DNA of 64,000 nucleotides from Chaetomium olivaceum (taxonomy: Eukaryota; Ascomycota; Sordariomycetes; Sordariales; Chaetomiaceae), in contig JAYWVB010000005.1 of the NCBI GenBank assembly GCA_039881045.1, positions 868,001 through 932,000 on the forward strand, read 5' to 3'. This document shows, piece by piece, positions 36,892 through 49,424 of the stretch (positions are counted from its first letter, which is position 1; every line of letters begins with the position of its first letter). Both the position numbers and the translations under genes were made by a program. The notes below the pieces were generated by a model. It searched no databases. It worked only from the letters and a program-made list of their open reading frames with translations, and was not told the origin of the DNA.

Positions 36892-39800
36892 TTACGCACC
36901 ACCCAAACCAGCCACGTTGACAGGGTCGTTCTGCCCATAGCGATAAACATTTCCAGATCCGTCCCGATCACCCCCATCGCCAGGGGACACCCAGCGACCT
37001 AACCAAGGGGAGTAGTACCGCGCCGTCCGGGCGCAATAATACAACCCCGTCTCGCCGTCCCACCGGTACTGCGCAAACCCGTACCCACCATCCACGCGCA
37101 TGTAACCCCGTCCCGCAACCTCTCCGTCTTTACCCTGGTTGTTTGTACCTCCACCTCCGGCGCCCCACCGGGCCACCACCGCGCCAAACGGCGAATACTG
37201 CTCGCGCAAGACAACCTGCCCGCGCCCGTCCAGCTCCATGCTGCTCCCCTTCCAGATGTGGTCCCCGTCCGCAACCCGGTAGCGCACCGCTACCACTCCC
37301 GCCCCCCACCCGCCGGCCCGCCGCAGCTGCCGCGGCCGTCGTCTCAACATACCCGAGCCCATCCACCCTGGCCGTCCAGCGCTTCACGGCCGTCTGCTCT
37401 GCTCCTCCCACCGCTGCGCCACCCGTTGATGTTGATGGTGGCTCGTTGCGGGGGTGTTGCAGGCCTGCGGTGCAGAGCTCGACGCCGTCCAGGTAGAAGG
37501 TGTCGCGCGTCTTGCGGGTGCCGGTGGGGTCCGCTATCACCTTGCGTACGCGCCGGCCGGCGTGGTCGTAGACGTAGTAGGTCGTTTCGTGGTCGTCGTC
37601 TGTAGTGCGTGAGGAGGTGGCGAGCTGGTTGCGCGCGTCCCAGGTTAGGTTGGTGGAGGGGGCCAGTGCGGTCATGAGCCCAGCTCGTTTGGCGTCGTTG
37701 TTGTCGTCGTAGCTGTAGGTTTCTTTTTGTTCCTCCTGCGAAGGGTCTGCTTTCTCTTTGTCGTCGGCGGGGGCTGTGGGGTCCGGTTGTTGCGTTGAGC
37801 GCACGAGTGTGGTGCTGAGTTGGTTGTTCTTGGTGTTTGCGCCGCCGCGGAGGAAGGTCTGCTCTCCGTACCGGTAACTTCTCGTCCAGCCGGACAGGGA
37901 TTCGTCGTTTACCGGCGTGTGGCTCATCTGAGTAATGTTGCCTGCTAGATCGTATGCGTACGCCTCGTGGTAAGTGTAGAGACGGTCCACGTCCGTGGAT
38001 GTTCCTCCCTCCTGCGTCTCGGCCCGATGCGCTCGCAGTTGCTTCCCGGGAGCGGCCGGGCCCTGGGCTTTCCCTTTCGCCGCAACAAGTTGGCCGGCGA
38101 TGTCGTAAGAGTAATCCCACTCAGTCTTGACGTCACTAGTACCCAGGAGAGTCTTTTTCTCGGAGGCGTCAACAACATGGACCAGCCGTCCGCAGCAGTC
38201 GTATGCAAAATTCAGGTCTTCAAGGATTTCTGTCTCCTCCCCAGTGCCGCGCAAGGTTTTCCGAGAAAGGAGCCATCGGGACGCCGCATCGTACAAGTAC
38301 TCTGTCTCGAACTCATTCCCCCTTTGAGTCAATAGGGGCAACCCGTCGCCAGTGAACGTGGTGCTGCTGTAGATGGGGCCAATGTCCTGACCGTCTGTCG
38401 GATGAAAGCTAACCCGCTGGACATGGCCAAGGGGTGAAAAAAGTCTCCGGATCTTGTTCCCCTGTGCGTCTTGCTCTTCGAGTAACTGGTCAAAGTTATC
38501 GAACGATGCCTGATAAGAGAACACAATATCCATCAAAGAGGGCGCAGCCTGCCAGTCAAGGCCGCCCTTGTAATTGTCCGCAGGCTGAAAGGTTCGACTC
38601 GTGCACCGGCCGCGGATGTCAAATGACATGTTTTCGTGGGCCCCTGACTGGTCTTTGACTTTCCAGACCTTGCCCACAAGGTTGCGGTCTGTGGCTCCCG
38701 GGCAGGCTTTGCCATAGATCGTCTCAACGGAAAGTTTGGCCTGGCCCTCGCCGTCACCATAGGTCCACCGCTGAACTTCCCGACGGAGTGCATCATAAAC
38801 GCGGCGAGAGCCAATGCCGCGGCTGTTCCATGCGACAAGATCTTTGCCATGCACATCGCGCAGTTCCCAGGACTCTCCGGTGTCCATCCTAGAGGAGCAT
38901 ATGGAATTCCCACGTAGGTCGTATACTTTGGTTTCCACGACGCGTCCCAGGCCGTCGGTCTCGCGGATCTTGTTCCCCGAGTAGTCGTAACTGAAAGCAC
39001 CGGTGTAGGTCGTAGTTCCCGCCCGAAGCACCCAGCGAATGACGAGACCACGGGCCCCATAGTGCGTGACGGTCGGGCTGTCTTGGTAGACCTCAGCCTT
39101 GGTTGCAGCCACCCGGGTTGGGTCGTTTTCGTTCTTCTTGGTAGCCTCGTGCCAGGTGGGGAGAAACCGGAAGGATCTGATCCGTGAGAAATGCAGGCCA
39201 ATGTCCAAATCATCCTGGGGGTTGGCACAGAGCACAGTGCTGCCGGCGTCATGCTCGGAAACCGCCCAAGGCGTGACGACAGTTTTTGACCAAGTGTGGT
39301 CTGGATGCAGGCTACCAACATTGCGGCAAAGAGCATCATAGAAACTGGTTGTTGCATTTGTGGCCACTAGCTGCGGCAAGGGTATGAAGGATGGCGAGCT
39401 GACAAAGAACGGCTGGAGGGTTCGCAACGTCTTCCCGGATATGCTAGTGGCTGAGATGTGCTGGACTACCCAGCTCTTAGCCTGGCCTTTGGGATCGGCC
39501 AAGCACATCTTCTGTATCACTTGCCCCGAGCCACCGAGGTACGTAACCGCAATCCGGATGGTGGGGTTGTCGGACTTGCGGAACGAGACATCGCGAGATA
39601 TTTCCACGATGCATGCGGGAGCGGCGGTTCCCATGGCCATGGGTTGGTTCCGTGCCTGCTGGGACTTCCATTGCATGAAGCGGTCCAAGCAAAGGAATAC
39701 CCGGCTCCCGGCGTTGCCCAAGATCTGTTTCCCAATGTCGTGCGAGTAGTGGTCAAGGGCTGCTACCACATCGCCAGGTCTGGCGGCAACCTCTCCCTCC

Positions 39801-42800
39801 AGGCTGTCCCCGTCTGGGTCTGAGCCCTTGCCCTGAACTGCCACGGCAGTCGTGCGGCCAAGTGAATCAATAGAAACACGTTGGGTATTGAGATTCTCGT
39901 CCGTGATCTCGATAGGTTGGAGGTGGCGGTAGTCGTTTACAAATGAGACACTCTGCCCAACCGCGTCGGTCGTGCTCCCGGCTAGCAAGGAGTCGGTATC
40001 CAACTCCAGGAAGGTCCGCTTGCCGAAAGCATCCGTAAACACGGTCGGTGTGTAAAATGTTTTTCTAGCCGTTTGAAGTGTGCTGCTCCTCGGTGTGCTC
40101 TCGAAGGAGGCACTGTCCGACGGCGCCCACCAGTTGCCGTCACCATCGAGGTTGATGAAACCGCCTTCTCTCATGATGGCGGCATCGTCGAAGAAGTTTG
40201 ATACCCCGTTATTTCGAAGACCTTGTTGTACTTCCAGCAGAATTTCCGGGGTGAAGGCGAGAGTGAAGGACCGGTCCAAGATCGAGAAGGACTGGAGTTT
40301 ACCCCAAGACAGGGGGCCGGAGAGGTCGGCTTTGGTGAAATAGCTTCTCTCGCCGGACCTAAGGGCCTTCCAAGTACCGGAGTCACTTTCCTTTTCCGGC
40401 AGGACGGCAAAGTCAACCCCGCGGATTTGATCGACGTTGATGACACCGTGGAATGGGAATTTCCGAACTTCGTAATCCAGACTCTGCCAGACCACTGGCT
40501 TTCGCAAGCAATGCGCTTCATCGACCACGTTTGTGTACAAGATTTCGGTAAGCAACATGCTGCCGGCGAGTTGGTCGAGTTTCACATCGTCATACTCCCC
40601 AGCGGCAATAACCGCGTGCTCGGTAGCACGCGGGTACACGATATCCAGGGATGCCTCAGCATCACCCCAGTCGTTTGACCGGAGCACCACCTTGTGGGTC
40701 ACGCGCGGATCATCGGCTAGCCGGTCATACTGTGAGTGAGCGGTTGCGCGAGAGGAGACTCGATACACAGCGAACTTCGATATGGATGAAGGGGGTTGAA
40801 GTTGCTTGATGTCGTATGAAAATTCTTGGACCGTGTAGGGGTTGTCTTCTTTGTCAGTGCCGTCGCGGCCAAGGACCTCGACCCGGATCCTGCTACCCCT
40901 GAGTGCTCGATGGGCCGGCGCAGGGTCCTCGCCGGCCGGTTGGTGGACGGCCGAAGATACAAGCGACGGGGCGAAGAAGCGAGTCGAATCCACGCTCAAC
41001 CCATCCCCGACGCTGAACCATGACTTTGTAACTTGTGTCTCTGGTGACTCGTCGTCTCGCCCTCGCCTAGAGTGGTCGTTTCCCGCACCCACTCCTCCAC
41101 CATCTCAAACCCGGCGAAATGTTTCTCCACGGGATCGTAGTACCCATCATGGTAGACATAATCCGTGGTCATGGAGTTTGCGGTAATGTAATCCTTTTCG
41201 TGGACTCGGGACACGCATTGCACAGGGAACGGGAGCGTCCGGGTCCAAGGCTGACCCCGGGCCTCATCATCCAGACGATATTTGGTGGAGGGCGCGTAGC
41301 TGACCTCTCGCGCCGCACCCAGGCCGTTTTCGTACTGGCACAGGAGGTGTGGCTTCACGCCGCCCATGAGGTCCAGGTACCGAACTCGGGTCGAACCCGA
41401 CGAGTTGGAGGTGTCGACCCAGCAGAGGCACGCAGTACCCCGTCCCAAAATATCCAACGTAAAGACAGACGAGGGTGACACGATTTTCGGTACGTTGGGT
41501 ACGAAGACTGGGTTACTCCATGAGTTGCCGGCTTGGTTGTAGTAGAGATGAGCGCCGCCGCCGGGGAGGAGATGGATAAGATCGGTGGTACCCGCTCCCG
41601 TCGACGTCGACTAGACGCACACGGTCTATGGTGAAGCTGCCGTCTTCGCCTTCTCCCAATGCTGGCGAATTGCCCATTTCGACAACGGGGCCAAAGTCTC
41701 CATGGCCATGGTTGGGCCAGTACGTGATTTTGTTAGCGGAGACCTCGACAACATCGGCAAGACCGTCCCCTGTCATGTCGGCGGCGAAAGCTTGGGCGTT
41801 GGGAGTAATGGAAGGGTTTTGCGCGAGACGTGGAAGGCGATTGCTGTCACAACGACTCGAGCTGACTTGGGGTGCTGTTATAACCTGACGTCCCTTTCTT
41901 CCCCAGGGACTGCCGCCAGATCACGTCACGGCCTTCTCCCTCTCCGCACAACAGGTCCGTTGTCCCATCGCCGGTAATGTCAATCTTCATCGCGTTCCTC
42001 TCCAAGTCGGGGTCCGTGACGGATATGTCGGTCATGTCCGAGTACTCGCTCCAGGTGTCAGAGCTGTCTCGCTCGTAGAAAGCGCGGGGCTGGCGGTCAT
42101 GCGGGTCGAGACTGACGAGGTCGAGTCGCCCTGACTTGTCGAGATCTCGGAACTCTCCCAGCCCGCCTTGGCCGAGAGACGGCTGTTGGTCGAGCAGTCT
42201 CGGCACACTTAGCTGCAACCCGCCATTTGGCGACGAGCCAGCGCCCCCGTCTTGCGTTGGTATAGCATCGTCCCGTCGCGGAGACGAGTCAGTAACCCGG
42301 GGATGCCCTCTCCGTCGGAGGTCAATCCACTCGGCCGACGGTGATGCACCGGCCCTGGGCATGATATCGACGAGATTGGCTACCTCGGCTCCCAGTGCTC
42401 CCGACTTGAGAGGGGTTGGGGGGCCGTGCTGTACTGGAACGACCAGGGGGGTAGAGACTCAGTTGCGTGCTCGTCGTCTCCCGTTCCATGTCCGTTAACA
42501 ACAAGCCCCGACAGGAAGGATCCTTGGGGAGACTGGTTGTACGTGAAGGATGTTGAGCTGACAAGGATCTCAGGAACTTTCTGGGCGGTTGGAAAGTGGT
42601 GAAACATGAGGATGCGGTGGCAAAGGCGGTACGTGCGGAGCTCAAAACCGATGTTGCCGACGGAAAAGGGATCGTGTCTGGCTTTCCAAACGCCTGACTC
42701 CGCGGTTGATGGGCCACCCAGGCTGTGCTCGCCATAGTCAAAAACAACTTCGAACATCCAATCGTCGGGCCAAGCAGCAGAGACCTCCCAGGTTTCGAGG

Positions 42801-43681
42801 TCCCTGTTGGCGCTTCGATTGCCGTAGCGGATACGCTTCAAATACTTTTGTCGGCACCTCGATTCTTCTGAGCGGTTTGTTTCCCACAAGGGCAAACTCT
42901 GTCCGGGTCCGACCACCCCCAAGCCATCCTCCTGCTTGTAGGTGTACTCGATAGCGTTTCCCAGGAGTCGTAAGTGCGGCTGAGCAACCACGATACGGTG
43001 CGCCTTCTCCCGCCAGAGCTGTCAAAAATGCGGGAAGAGTCGTCGTACCCATACAGACTCGTGACATTGTCCGCATTGAGTCCGCCAATGCACATCTTCG
43101 CCGCCACTCGCGATGCTGATCCATTTCTCGATGCGGAGGGCGTGTGTCTCGATTCTCGGCCGGTATCGAACTACGGTCCAGTCGATCGACACATCGGTCC
43201 TGACATCGAGTGCCCCGTTGCTGTTAACACAGGGCACAATGTCATCGTTGAGGAGGACGAGGTCGTCATCGTTGTCGTCGTGGCTATCAAGGTAAACGCG
43301 GGATGCCGCGAGCGGTCTTGCGGCGGATGGAAGGGAGACCCAGGCCCCAACCAAAACCCCACGGCCCATTCCCAGAGCCGGAATCATAAGAAAGCTTCAG
43401 CTTTGGGCCAAATTCGCCCGAGTAGGTGAGGTGGGGATGGGGATCGCAAGATAAAGTGTGCCGTTGGCCGGGTTGACCGTGAAGTTGTCACCGATGGGAC
43501 GGAATGCACCGCCGCCCTTGCCGGACACGCCGAATGAGGTCCGGAAACCGGGAATGCCATCGCCAATTTTACGAGGCCCGTGTTGTCGGTGATCATCTTG
43601 AGGTGTTGTTGGCTTAGGCGCGGTCATGGGACACGGCGCTTGGCGACAAGCGGGACGACGTCGCCCTGGAGCCAACGCCAT
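36892..43681 (-). CDS. TcB-TcC-type fusion protein of an insecticidal-type Tc toxin complex (SpvB + RHS core), frame-interrupted
   Basis: Reading from ATG 43681, recognisable blocks appear in the order of bacterial TcB then TcC. First is the SpvB N-terminus (KGGGAFRPIGDNFTVNP at ~43520). Next comes the beta-propeller with VCBS/FG-GAP-like DITGDGTTDLL and DMTGDGLADVV. The TcB middle regions follow (YLDLMGGVKPHLL, YAPSTKYRLDDEARGQPW, YHDGYYDPVEKHFAGFE), then a long RHS/YD region from ~39000, and finally the RHS core end TGLYYCARTARYYSPWLGRW at ~37020. In bacteria this polypeptide forms the cocoon that holds a toxic C-terminal domain and docks on the TcA channel. Here the frame stops right after the core (NDPVNVAGLGGA); no effector domain follows. 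At least ten frame changes occur (about 43425, 43285, 43090, 42960, 42310, 42250, 41850, 41590, 41060, 37350); one long block, 41092-37350, is fully open. Intact product versus pseudogene cannot be settled here. Confidence 0.88.
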
Positions 43682-44746
43682 GGCGCGCGGTGTGTCGGTG
43701 AGCCATTGATTGCAGCGTCTTTTCGCACACTTGGCTAGAAAGGTGTTGGCCTCTTCTCAGATTATAATGCACTTTTTTCTACTCGGAGTAGTAACAGTAT
43801 CAAGGGCAGGCAACAATGGGACTATCCCAGTGGGGTTAACCCCTGAGTGCAAACGCGCTATCTTATTTCCATTGATTTTTTTTCCCCATGGAGTCGACAC
43901 TCGACGGTAATTTACCAACTGGCTAGCAGTCCAAAAAGCCTGCCAACTCACCCATCAAACGGAGGGGTTGCCCGAGTGGGCGGGTCATGGCTCTGGTGAC
44001 TTGGAATCTGGGTTGTCCGGTGGGCGAAAACCCAACGAAACGAAAAAGTGAAAATGATTGTAGGTGGGGGACTTGGGGGGGAACATAGTGCGCAGATTTT
44101 GAGGTCTCATCTCTCCGCCTCTCGCGGTTTCTGCGGCAAACCCTTTTTCTTTTCTTCTCCTCTCTTCCCCTCCTCCCCGCGCTTCCCCTCCTCGCCCCCC
44201 CTTCCAACCAACAGAAACGAGGGAGTCTAATGCAAACCCCGTGAGCATAACATCTCCGCATCCCAATCACTCGAGCTATCACAGAAGCTCTCAGAAGCGG
44301 AAACCGAATCGGGAGCTGTATGCTTTCTTTTTCATGCACGGCAGCGGTGGTCACAAGCGAACAACAGCTCATCCACAAATGGTTGACCAAGCTTACTTGC
44401 GGAGATCATAGGATCGACAACTGATCTCCGGTGGGAGAATCTTGGAATTTGAGACTATCACTGATGATGCTGAGGATCTGAGGCGCAGACAATCGACAAT
44501 CTCCGACAATCAGCTCGTAGATATTGCAGAACTCGGGTAGGTACTTCGGTACATACCTAAATAATTCACCTCGAACGCTGAGTTGTGTGGATGTATTCTT
44601 GCTCGGTCTGAGTGAATACACACACAGCGATGAGGAACATTCGTCTCGATCAAGATTCCGAGAAGGTAAGGCATTCTGCTATCGTCTATTTCTCCATTGC
44701 TAAGAGATGTCCTTGGTTACAATTGGATCGGTACACACGCCCCTGC
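43682..44746. other. Intergenic within the Tc locus
   Basis: Separates the TcB-TcC-type gene from the companion gene, both on the minus strand, so it is the promoter region of the former. A purine-rich/pyrimidine-rich segment lies at 44140-44210. A tRNA-like A-box string at about 43967-43981 has no partner. No gene seen. Confidence 0.5.
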
Positions 44747-47700
44747 TTATTCATCCTTCTTCTTCTTCTCCACTCCCTGAATCTCCTCGGCCTGCGCAAA
44801 GGTCACCCGCTGGGCGATGCCACTACCCGTGCCATCTCCGCTGCGGATCAGCTTCACGCTCGAGAACGAGTCGGCCCACTGGCTGCTGTCAAGCTCGTCC
44901 TTGAGGTCTGTCGTCTCCCACAGCTCGTGCACCTGGATGACGTACTCGCCGGCCTCGGGTGCCGTGCCCTCGAGCTCTAGCGAGAAGGTCGAGTCGGGAT
45001 CCATGATGAACCTCGCCCGCCTTCCCGTCGACAGCTCACCCGCGGGCAGGATGCTGAAATCGAGGCTGCCTTCCCTGGACACGGAGAGCTGGAGTGGTTG
45101 ATCTAAGTCCCTGGTGCTGATGGACCAGGTGGGATGAAATTCTTCGACCGGCGCCGGCTTTGGAGTTGTCTTGTCGGGGGTTGTCTTGTCGGGGGCTGTC
45201 TTGTCGGGGGTCGCCTTGTCGGGGGTTGTTTTGCCAGGTTGCCCGGCGTCCGCTCCGGGCGCAGGCTTACCATCTTTGGGGTCCTCCTTCAAGTTTACGG
45301 TGAGCTTCGGGTTACCCGCCCCCTCACAGTGCCCGCCGCTCTCTTTATGGCTTCCTTCGTTCTCACCCTCCTTCTCACCCTCCTTCTCGTCCGGCTTCCC
45401 GTCTGGCTTCCCGTCTGGCTTCTCATCTGGCTTCGCGACCGGCTTCTTCTTCTGCTCCCATTCACTATCTGGCTCCTTGAAAAGCCGTTTTATCGATTGG
45501 TCATGCCGCACCTGGAGAATCTGCACCTTAACCATCTGAAACGCCGTGGCAACCCTGCCCGGGTTGACCGCGTCTATCTCGATGTTGAGCCGGCCCGTCT
45601 TGGGGTCATAGCTCTTGACACTCGCTTGCCACGCTAAGTGCGGGTGCGTCTCGGTGTCAACCGTGGGGTTGGGCGGGATCGTCACCGTCTCGGGGACCTT
45701 GTAAAGAGGGTCCCCGAACTGGAAGTTCGCCGGGCCGCGGACGTTGACTAGGCCTTCCTTTGGTCTGTACAGGTGAGACGGGGATCAGCCTGCATAGTCG
45801 TACCCTGAGAGGGGGGTACAAGACGGGAGAGTGGGGAGTCATTATCACCTACGGCAAGAAATCGATATCGGCGTAGACGTCACCATTGTTGGCTAGCTGG
45901 GGCGGCCCAAACGACAAGGTGCTAGCTCCAGGGTACACAAAGCGCCCCGTGGTGTCAAATTTCCCCTCGATGTTCTCGATAATGTGCTTCAGCCGGTCCG
46001 ATAGTGCCTTCCTAATGTTGCTTTCGGCAGTTACAAAGTTCATGGCGATGTCGTATCTCATGTCGCGGCTCGCGACCTTGAAGTCGTTCGGAAGCCCCGT
46101 CGACGTATTAATCCCCACCATCTTTGGGCACACCACGCCGTTGGTTGTTTGTGGGCCCTCCGTGCTCGCCTTTGAGACCGCCGGCACCGTCAGGTCGACC
46201 TCAAGGCTCCACGACGCAACAGTTTGGTATCTGTAACCGTCCAATCGGCCCATGTCAGCTTGGGAGGATACAACGTACTTCATTGCGGCATGGCCCAGAA
46301 GCGGAGAACGTATGTGTGCTCCGTCCTCTGTGCCACGCTGAGCACAACGCAGGTGTCACTTACACTCCCCAGTAACCTTGACTCGGGTTCATATTCGTCC
46401 ACGGGAAGTCTTCGCGAGACGAGTAGGCTTCCCAGTGATGGAACAGGGCGTTCCCCGCAACCCGGAACTTGTGGTCGCCTGCCTTCCATGTCACCTTGAC
46501 ATCTTGTTCCGAGTACGTCTTCCAGTGGCGATATAGCGGAAATCTCCGCGACTTTTTGTAGGCGTAGGTCTCGGTTTCGCTGCCAGGGGCATCGAACCTC
46601 TTGCTCCATTTGTAGCAACGCTCACCCTCCGGTTGGAGCGCGTAAAAGCTGTCGTTTGCAAGAGGAGGAGGTACCACCTTGAGGGTTTTGACCATAGCAG
46701 GGTCTGTCGGCACCGCTCCGACCACGTACACAGCTTGGCAGCGGCCGGCGCCATCTGAATCCACCCAGAGGCGCGGATGAAGGGGAAGAATCATGGTGCC
46801 CATGCAAAGTTCCTGCAAGCGAGGCAGCAGATGCTTTCGGAGGATGATGCGGTGATCAAGAACAAAGGTACCGGCCAGGTGGCGCCCGCCGGGGGATTTA
46901 GCTGGCGCCCCGAGGTTCCCTGTAAAGGCGAGCAGCTGGGTCTTGGGGAGCGTCCTGCTGCCGACCGTCTCGCAGATGACCAGGCAGTTGTGGGGATCAT
47001 CTACTTCCCCGGTCGGCTGTTCGTCCCTTGACCGGTACCTATCGTAAACCTTTTGGCTGATGTAGGGATAGCCTGCATCCGGGCGTCAAAGGGAACTTTG
47101 GCACACATCGCGCTGGTTAGCCCGCTAACTTCAATCCTAAATACGGGGAGGGCACAATACCAAATGTTGGTGTTGGGTCATCGGCTAATACCCATCATAG
47201 GTCCCGTCAGCGTACATGCGTGTAATCCCCGGCTGGGGTGCGGTGGACTGACATTCTGCTTCGTGCACACGCAGCTGAAGCCCCAGCGTGAAGAAGGGGG
47301 AATGCTGATGCTGAAGCGCCCAGTACTTCAGAGTCTCTTTGACCCTGATGGATTTACTGAGGGAATCCGGGGTATTAGCCCATTCCGAAAGGAGAATGGG
47401 CTTCCCATCCGGCCCCGGGACGGTCGAGAGCTTTTCGATTGGGTTGTTCCATGAGTTCTCTGTGTTACCGTAAAAGAAAGTAATCCAGCATTAGCTTTCC
47501 TTGATATTCTCCAATGGGTCTTTCAGTTCATACCGGTGAGAGCCGCAAAAAGGCGATGGATGGAGTACTTCCCAGCCTCTACCTTTGTCGGGTCGTTGAG
47601 GACGAAATGTTCCTCACTCAATGCAAAAGTCTTCGTGAGCTCATTAAGTGCCCGTTTCTTCTTGAATTGGGTGTTGTCATCGTCTCCGTGGGCGGCAGAC

Positions 47701-48136
47701 GCAACCATATGACCGAGATTTGCCGACACGGTGATGACCCAACCGCTAATGCTAACTTCAGACTGGGAGCTGTACCAGATCGATCCGTCCTCGAAGCTGT
47801 GTCGGAGGGGAGTAAGATAAACGTATTAGCACCTGGAAATCTTCATTTATTTGCGGGAACATGGGAGACTAACCGAACTTGGAGGTATATCTCGGGATCT
47901 TTGGCCTTCTCCTGGTTGGGATCAATCATCACCCTCGGGGCGAGAAGTGTAGCTTTCAAGACGCCATGCGTGCCATCGTTGAACACCAACTTCTTGACAT
48001 CGGGACGCTGCTTGAAGAGGAGCTCAAAGTTGTCATTGATAGTCTGTGCCGATAGAGCGCAGATCTCATCATAGTACTGGTCCTGACCGTCGCCCGTGTC
48101 GAGCGAGATGTTGACACGAGACACAGTCCCAGCCAT
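44747..48136 (-). CDS. Companion gene of the Tc locus, about 980 residues, unknown function (weak P47/TULIP-like resemblance)
   Basis: Spliced gene. Exon 1 is 48136-47874, exon 2 is 47796-47534, exon 3 starts at 47459 (end uncertain, 47192 or ~47236), exon 4 is 47072-46364, a short exon lies at ~46340-46280, exon 5 is 46230-45853 and exon 6 is 45764-44747. Introns 1, 2 and 45852-45765 are frame-perfect; the others are approximate. ATG 48136 gives MAGTVSRVNISLDTGDG. No signal peptide. Motifs such as NCLVICETVGSRTLPKTQLLAF, GTFVLDHRIILRKHLLPRL, AYSSREDFPWTNMNP and LSFGPPQLANNGDVYADIDF recall, from memory, the P47/OrfX-type TULIP proteins of bacterial toxin loci; this is a tentative reading. The last exon has a hydrophilic linker with KPDG/KPDE repeats and five TPDK-type repeats, then a beta-rich C-terminal part. 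Its position between the B-C and A components suggests co-function. Confidence 0.6.
45166..45230. repeat. 15-bp coding repeats (TPDKT units)
   Basis: About four to five copies of TTGTCGGGGGTTGTC, with substitutions, encode (T/A)TPDK pentapeptides on the minus strand in the companion gene. A second set of 12-15 bp repeats at about 45375-45432 encodes KPDG/KPDE/EKEG units. Confidence 0.85.
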
Positions 48137-49424
48137 GGTAGGAAGTTCAGGAGTGGCAAGTAACAGGAGTTGTAGTGCTATAGTTGGATGGCACAGCCTC
48201 CCGTGACCGTAAGAGGACAAGGGCAAACTGCGTGTTGAAGTCTGAAGGAGAAATGAGGAGTCAGGGGCCAGTCAATCCACCCTACCTTGGGTGGGGGACG
48301 CAAAACCAGAATTCTATCTCTTTCGCGAGACCCGCCTCCTTCGAGGATGCTGCGAGACAATCCCTAGGAGATCCTCCCACCACCATGCCTCTCTAGTCTT
48401 TCCTCGCCTGAAATGCATCATGCAGCTTACCCAAGATTTTGCACGGACATCGGTCCACTGGTCCAGTCACCACGCATCAAGTGCCGGGGATAGACGTGGG
48501 AAGCCTGCTTTCCGTCACCCCTATCGCCTCGCAGCACCATCATGCAAGCCGGCCCAACCGCGTATCCCTCCCCTCTTTTGAGACTCACTTCTGTTTTTGA
48601 AGCGAATGTGGCTCCTGAGCAGGCGGGGGTAATGCGGGTGCGATCGCCGATTTGCGGCTGCAATGCACCATGCTTGAAAGGGCGGCAGATCCTGTGTTCG
48701 GAACCGTGTCATTGGACGCGTACGATCCGATGTACTGTTACAAGGTCAGCAAGAGAAGCTACATGCTACAGGGCCAAGGTCCTCCATCCTGGAACGGTAA
48801 ACTCCCACATACCAAGCGTCGTGTCCAGCATATACGACTTCCTATTTGCCTCGAACGGTTAGGTATCAAGGGTTTTTCATCACATCCACACTCGCAAACA
48901 TTGTGGAGAAACCCCAGCTTGAAGATCATGACATGGAGGAGATAGTTCCCCTAGCCAATAATTTCGACACCATGACGAGGTTCCCATCTTCTCCCCATGC
49001 CGAGCAACACGCGGAGCCTGTTTTGCAGTTCAGCTCCCCACAGTTATGCCCGTTGCAGAAATGGCACCTAATCTTTCTGCAACCCAGCCAGCACAGTGCG
49101 CACTGCTACCGTGACGATGAGTACGGCAGCCCGTAAATCTAGAGGTGTAAGTGGGCTGTGGTTACACGAATGTCGGGTGCCGGTATTGTAAAGGCAACGT
49201 CGGTTGTCAGTTTACTGATATCTCAGCTCCAACACGGCGGCTTCGACACGGCGGCTTCAACACGGCGGATTGTTTGTGTCTAAGTACTACACAAACCTTG
49301 GCAGTTGACACCGGGCATTCATAGGTAAGTACACGTTATGTCACATGTGAATCGGCCAGAACGCCGAACAGAAAGACAAAACCTAACCAAAGAAAGAGCC
49401 AGAGAAGAAGAGGAAAGGGGAGAG
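48137..49424. promoter_or_regulatory. Divergent upstream region shared by the companion gene and the TcA-like gene
   Basis: 1.2-1.3 kb between start codons on opposite strands. No supported gene inside; short open frames lack family motifs. Just before the TcA-like start it holds 14-bp tandem repeats (listed). The region is a candidate for joint control of the two genes, by inference from geometry only. Confidence 0.5.
49233..49269. repeat. 14-bp tandem repeat upstream of the TcA-like gene
   Basis: CACGGCGGCTTCGA, CACGGCGGCTTCAA and CACGGCGGA follow directly one after another, about 70 bp before ATG 49338 and 155 bp before ATG 49425. Unit and position would suit a repeated regulator site; no known motif is claimed. 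Confidence 0.85.

Noticed and set aside
36892..43681. Frame changes in the TcB-TcC-type gene explained as introns
   Set aside because: The sequence on both sides of each break is contiguous family text with no missing or extra segment and no GT/AG pair of intron size; one-base indels fit better.
43960..44050. Possible tRNA-Leu/Ser (GTTGCCCGAGTGG A-box-like string)
   Set aside because: No downstream GGTTCRANNCC box and no closing acceptor stem.
45166..45230. Short regular repeats considered as a CRISPR-like array
   Set aside because: The units are contiguous 15-bp coding repeats without spacers, in a eukaryotic gene.
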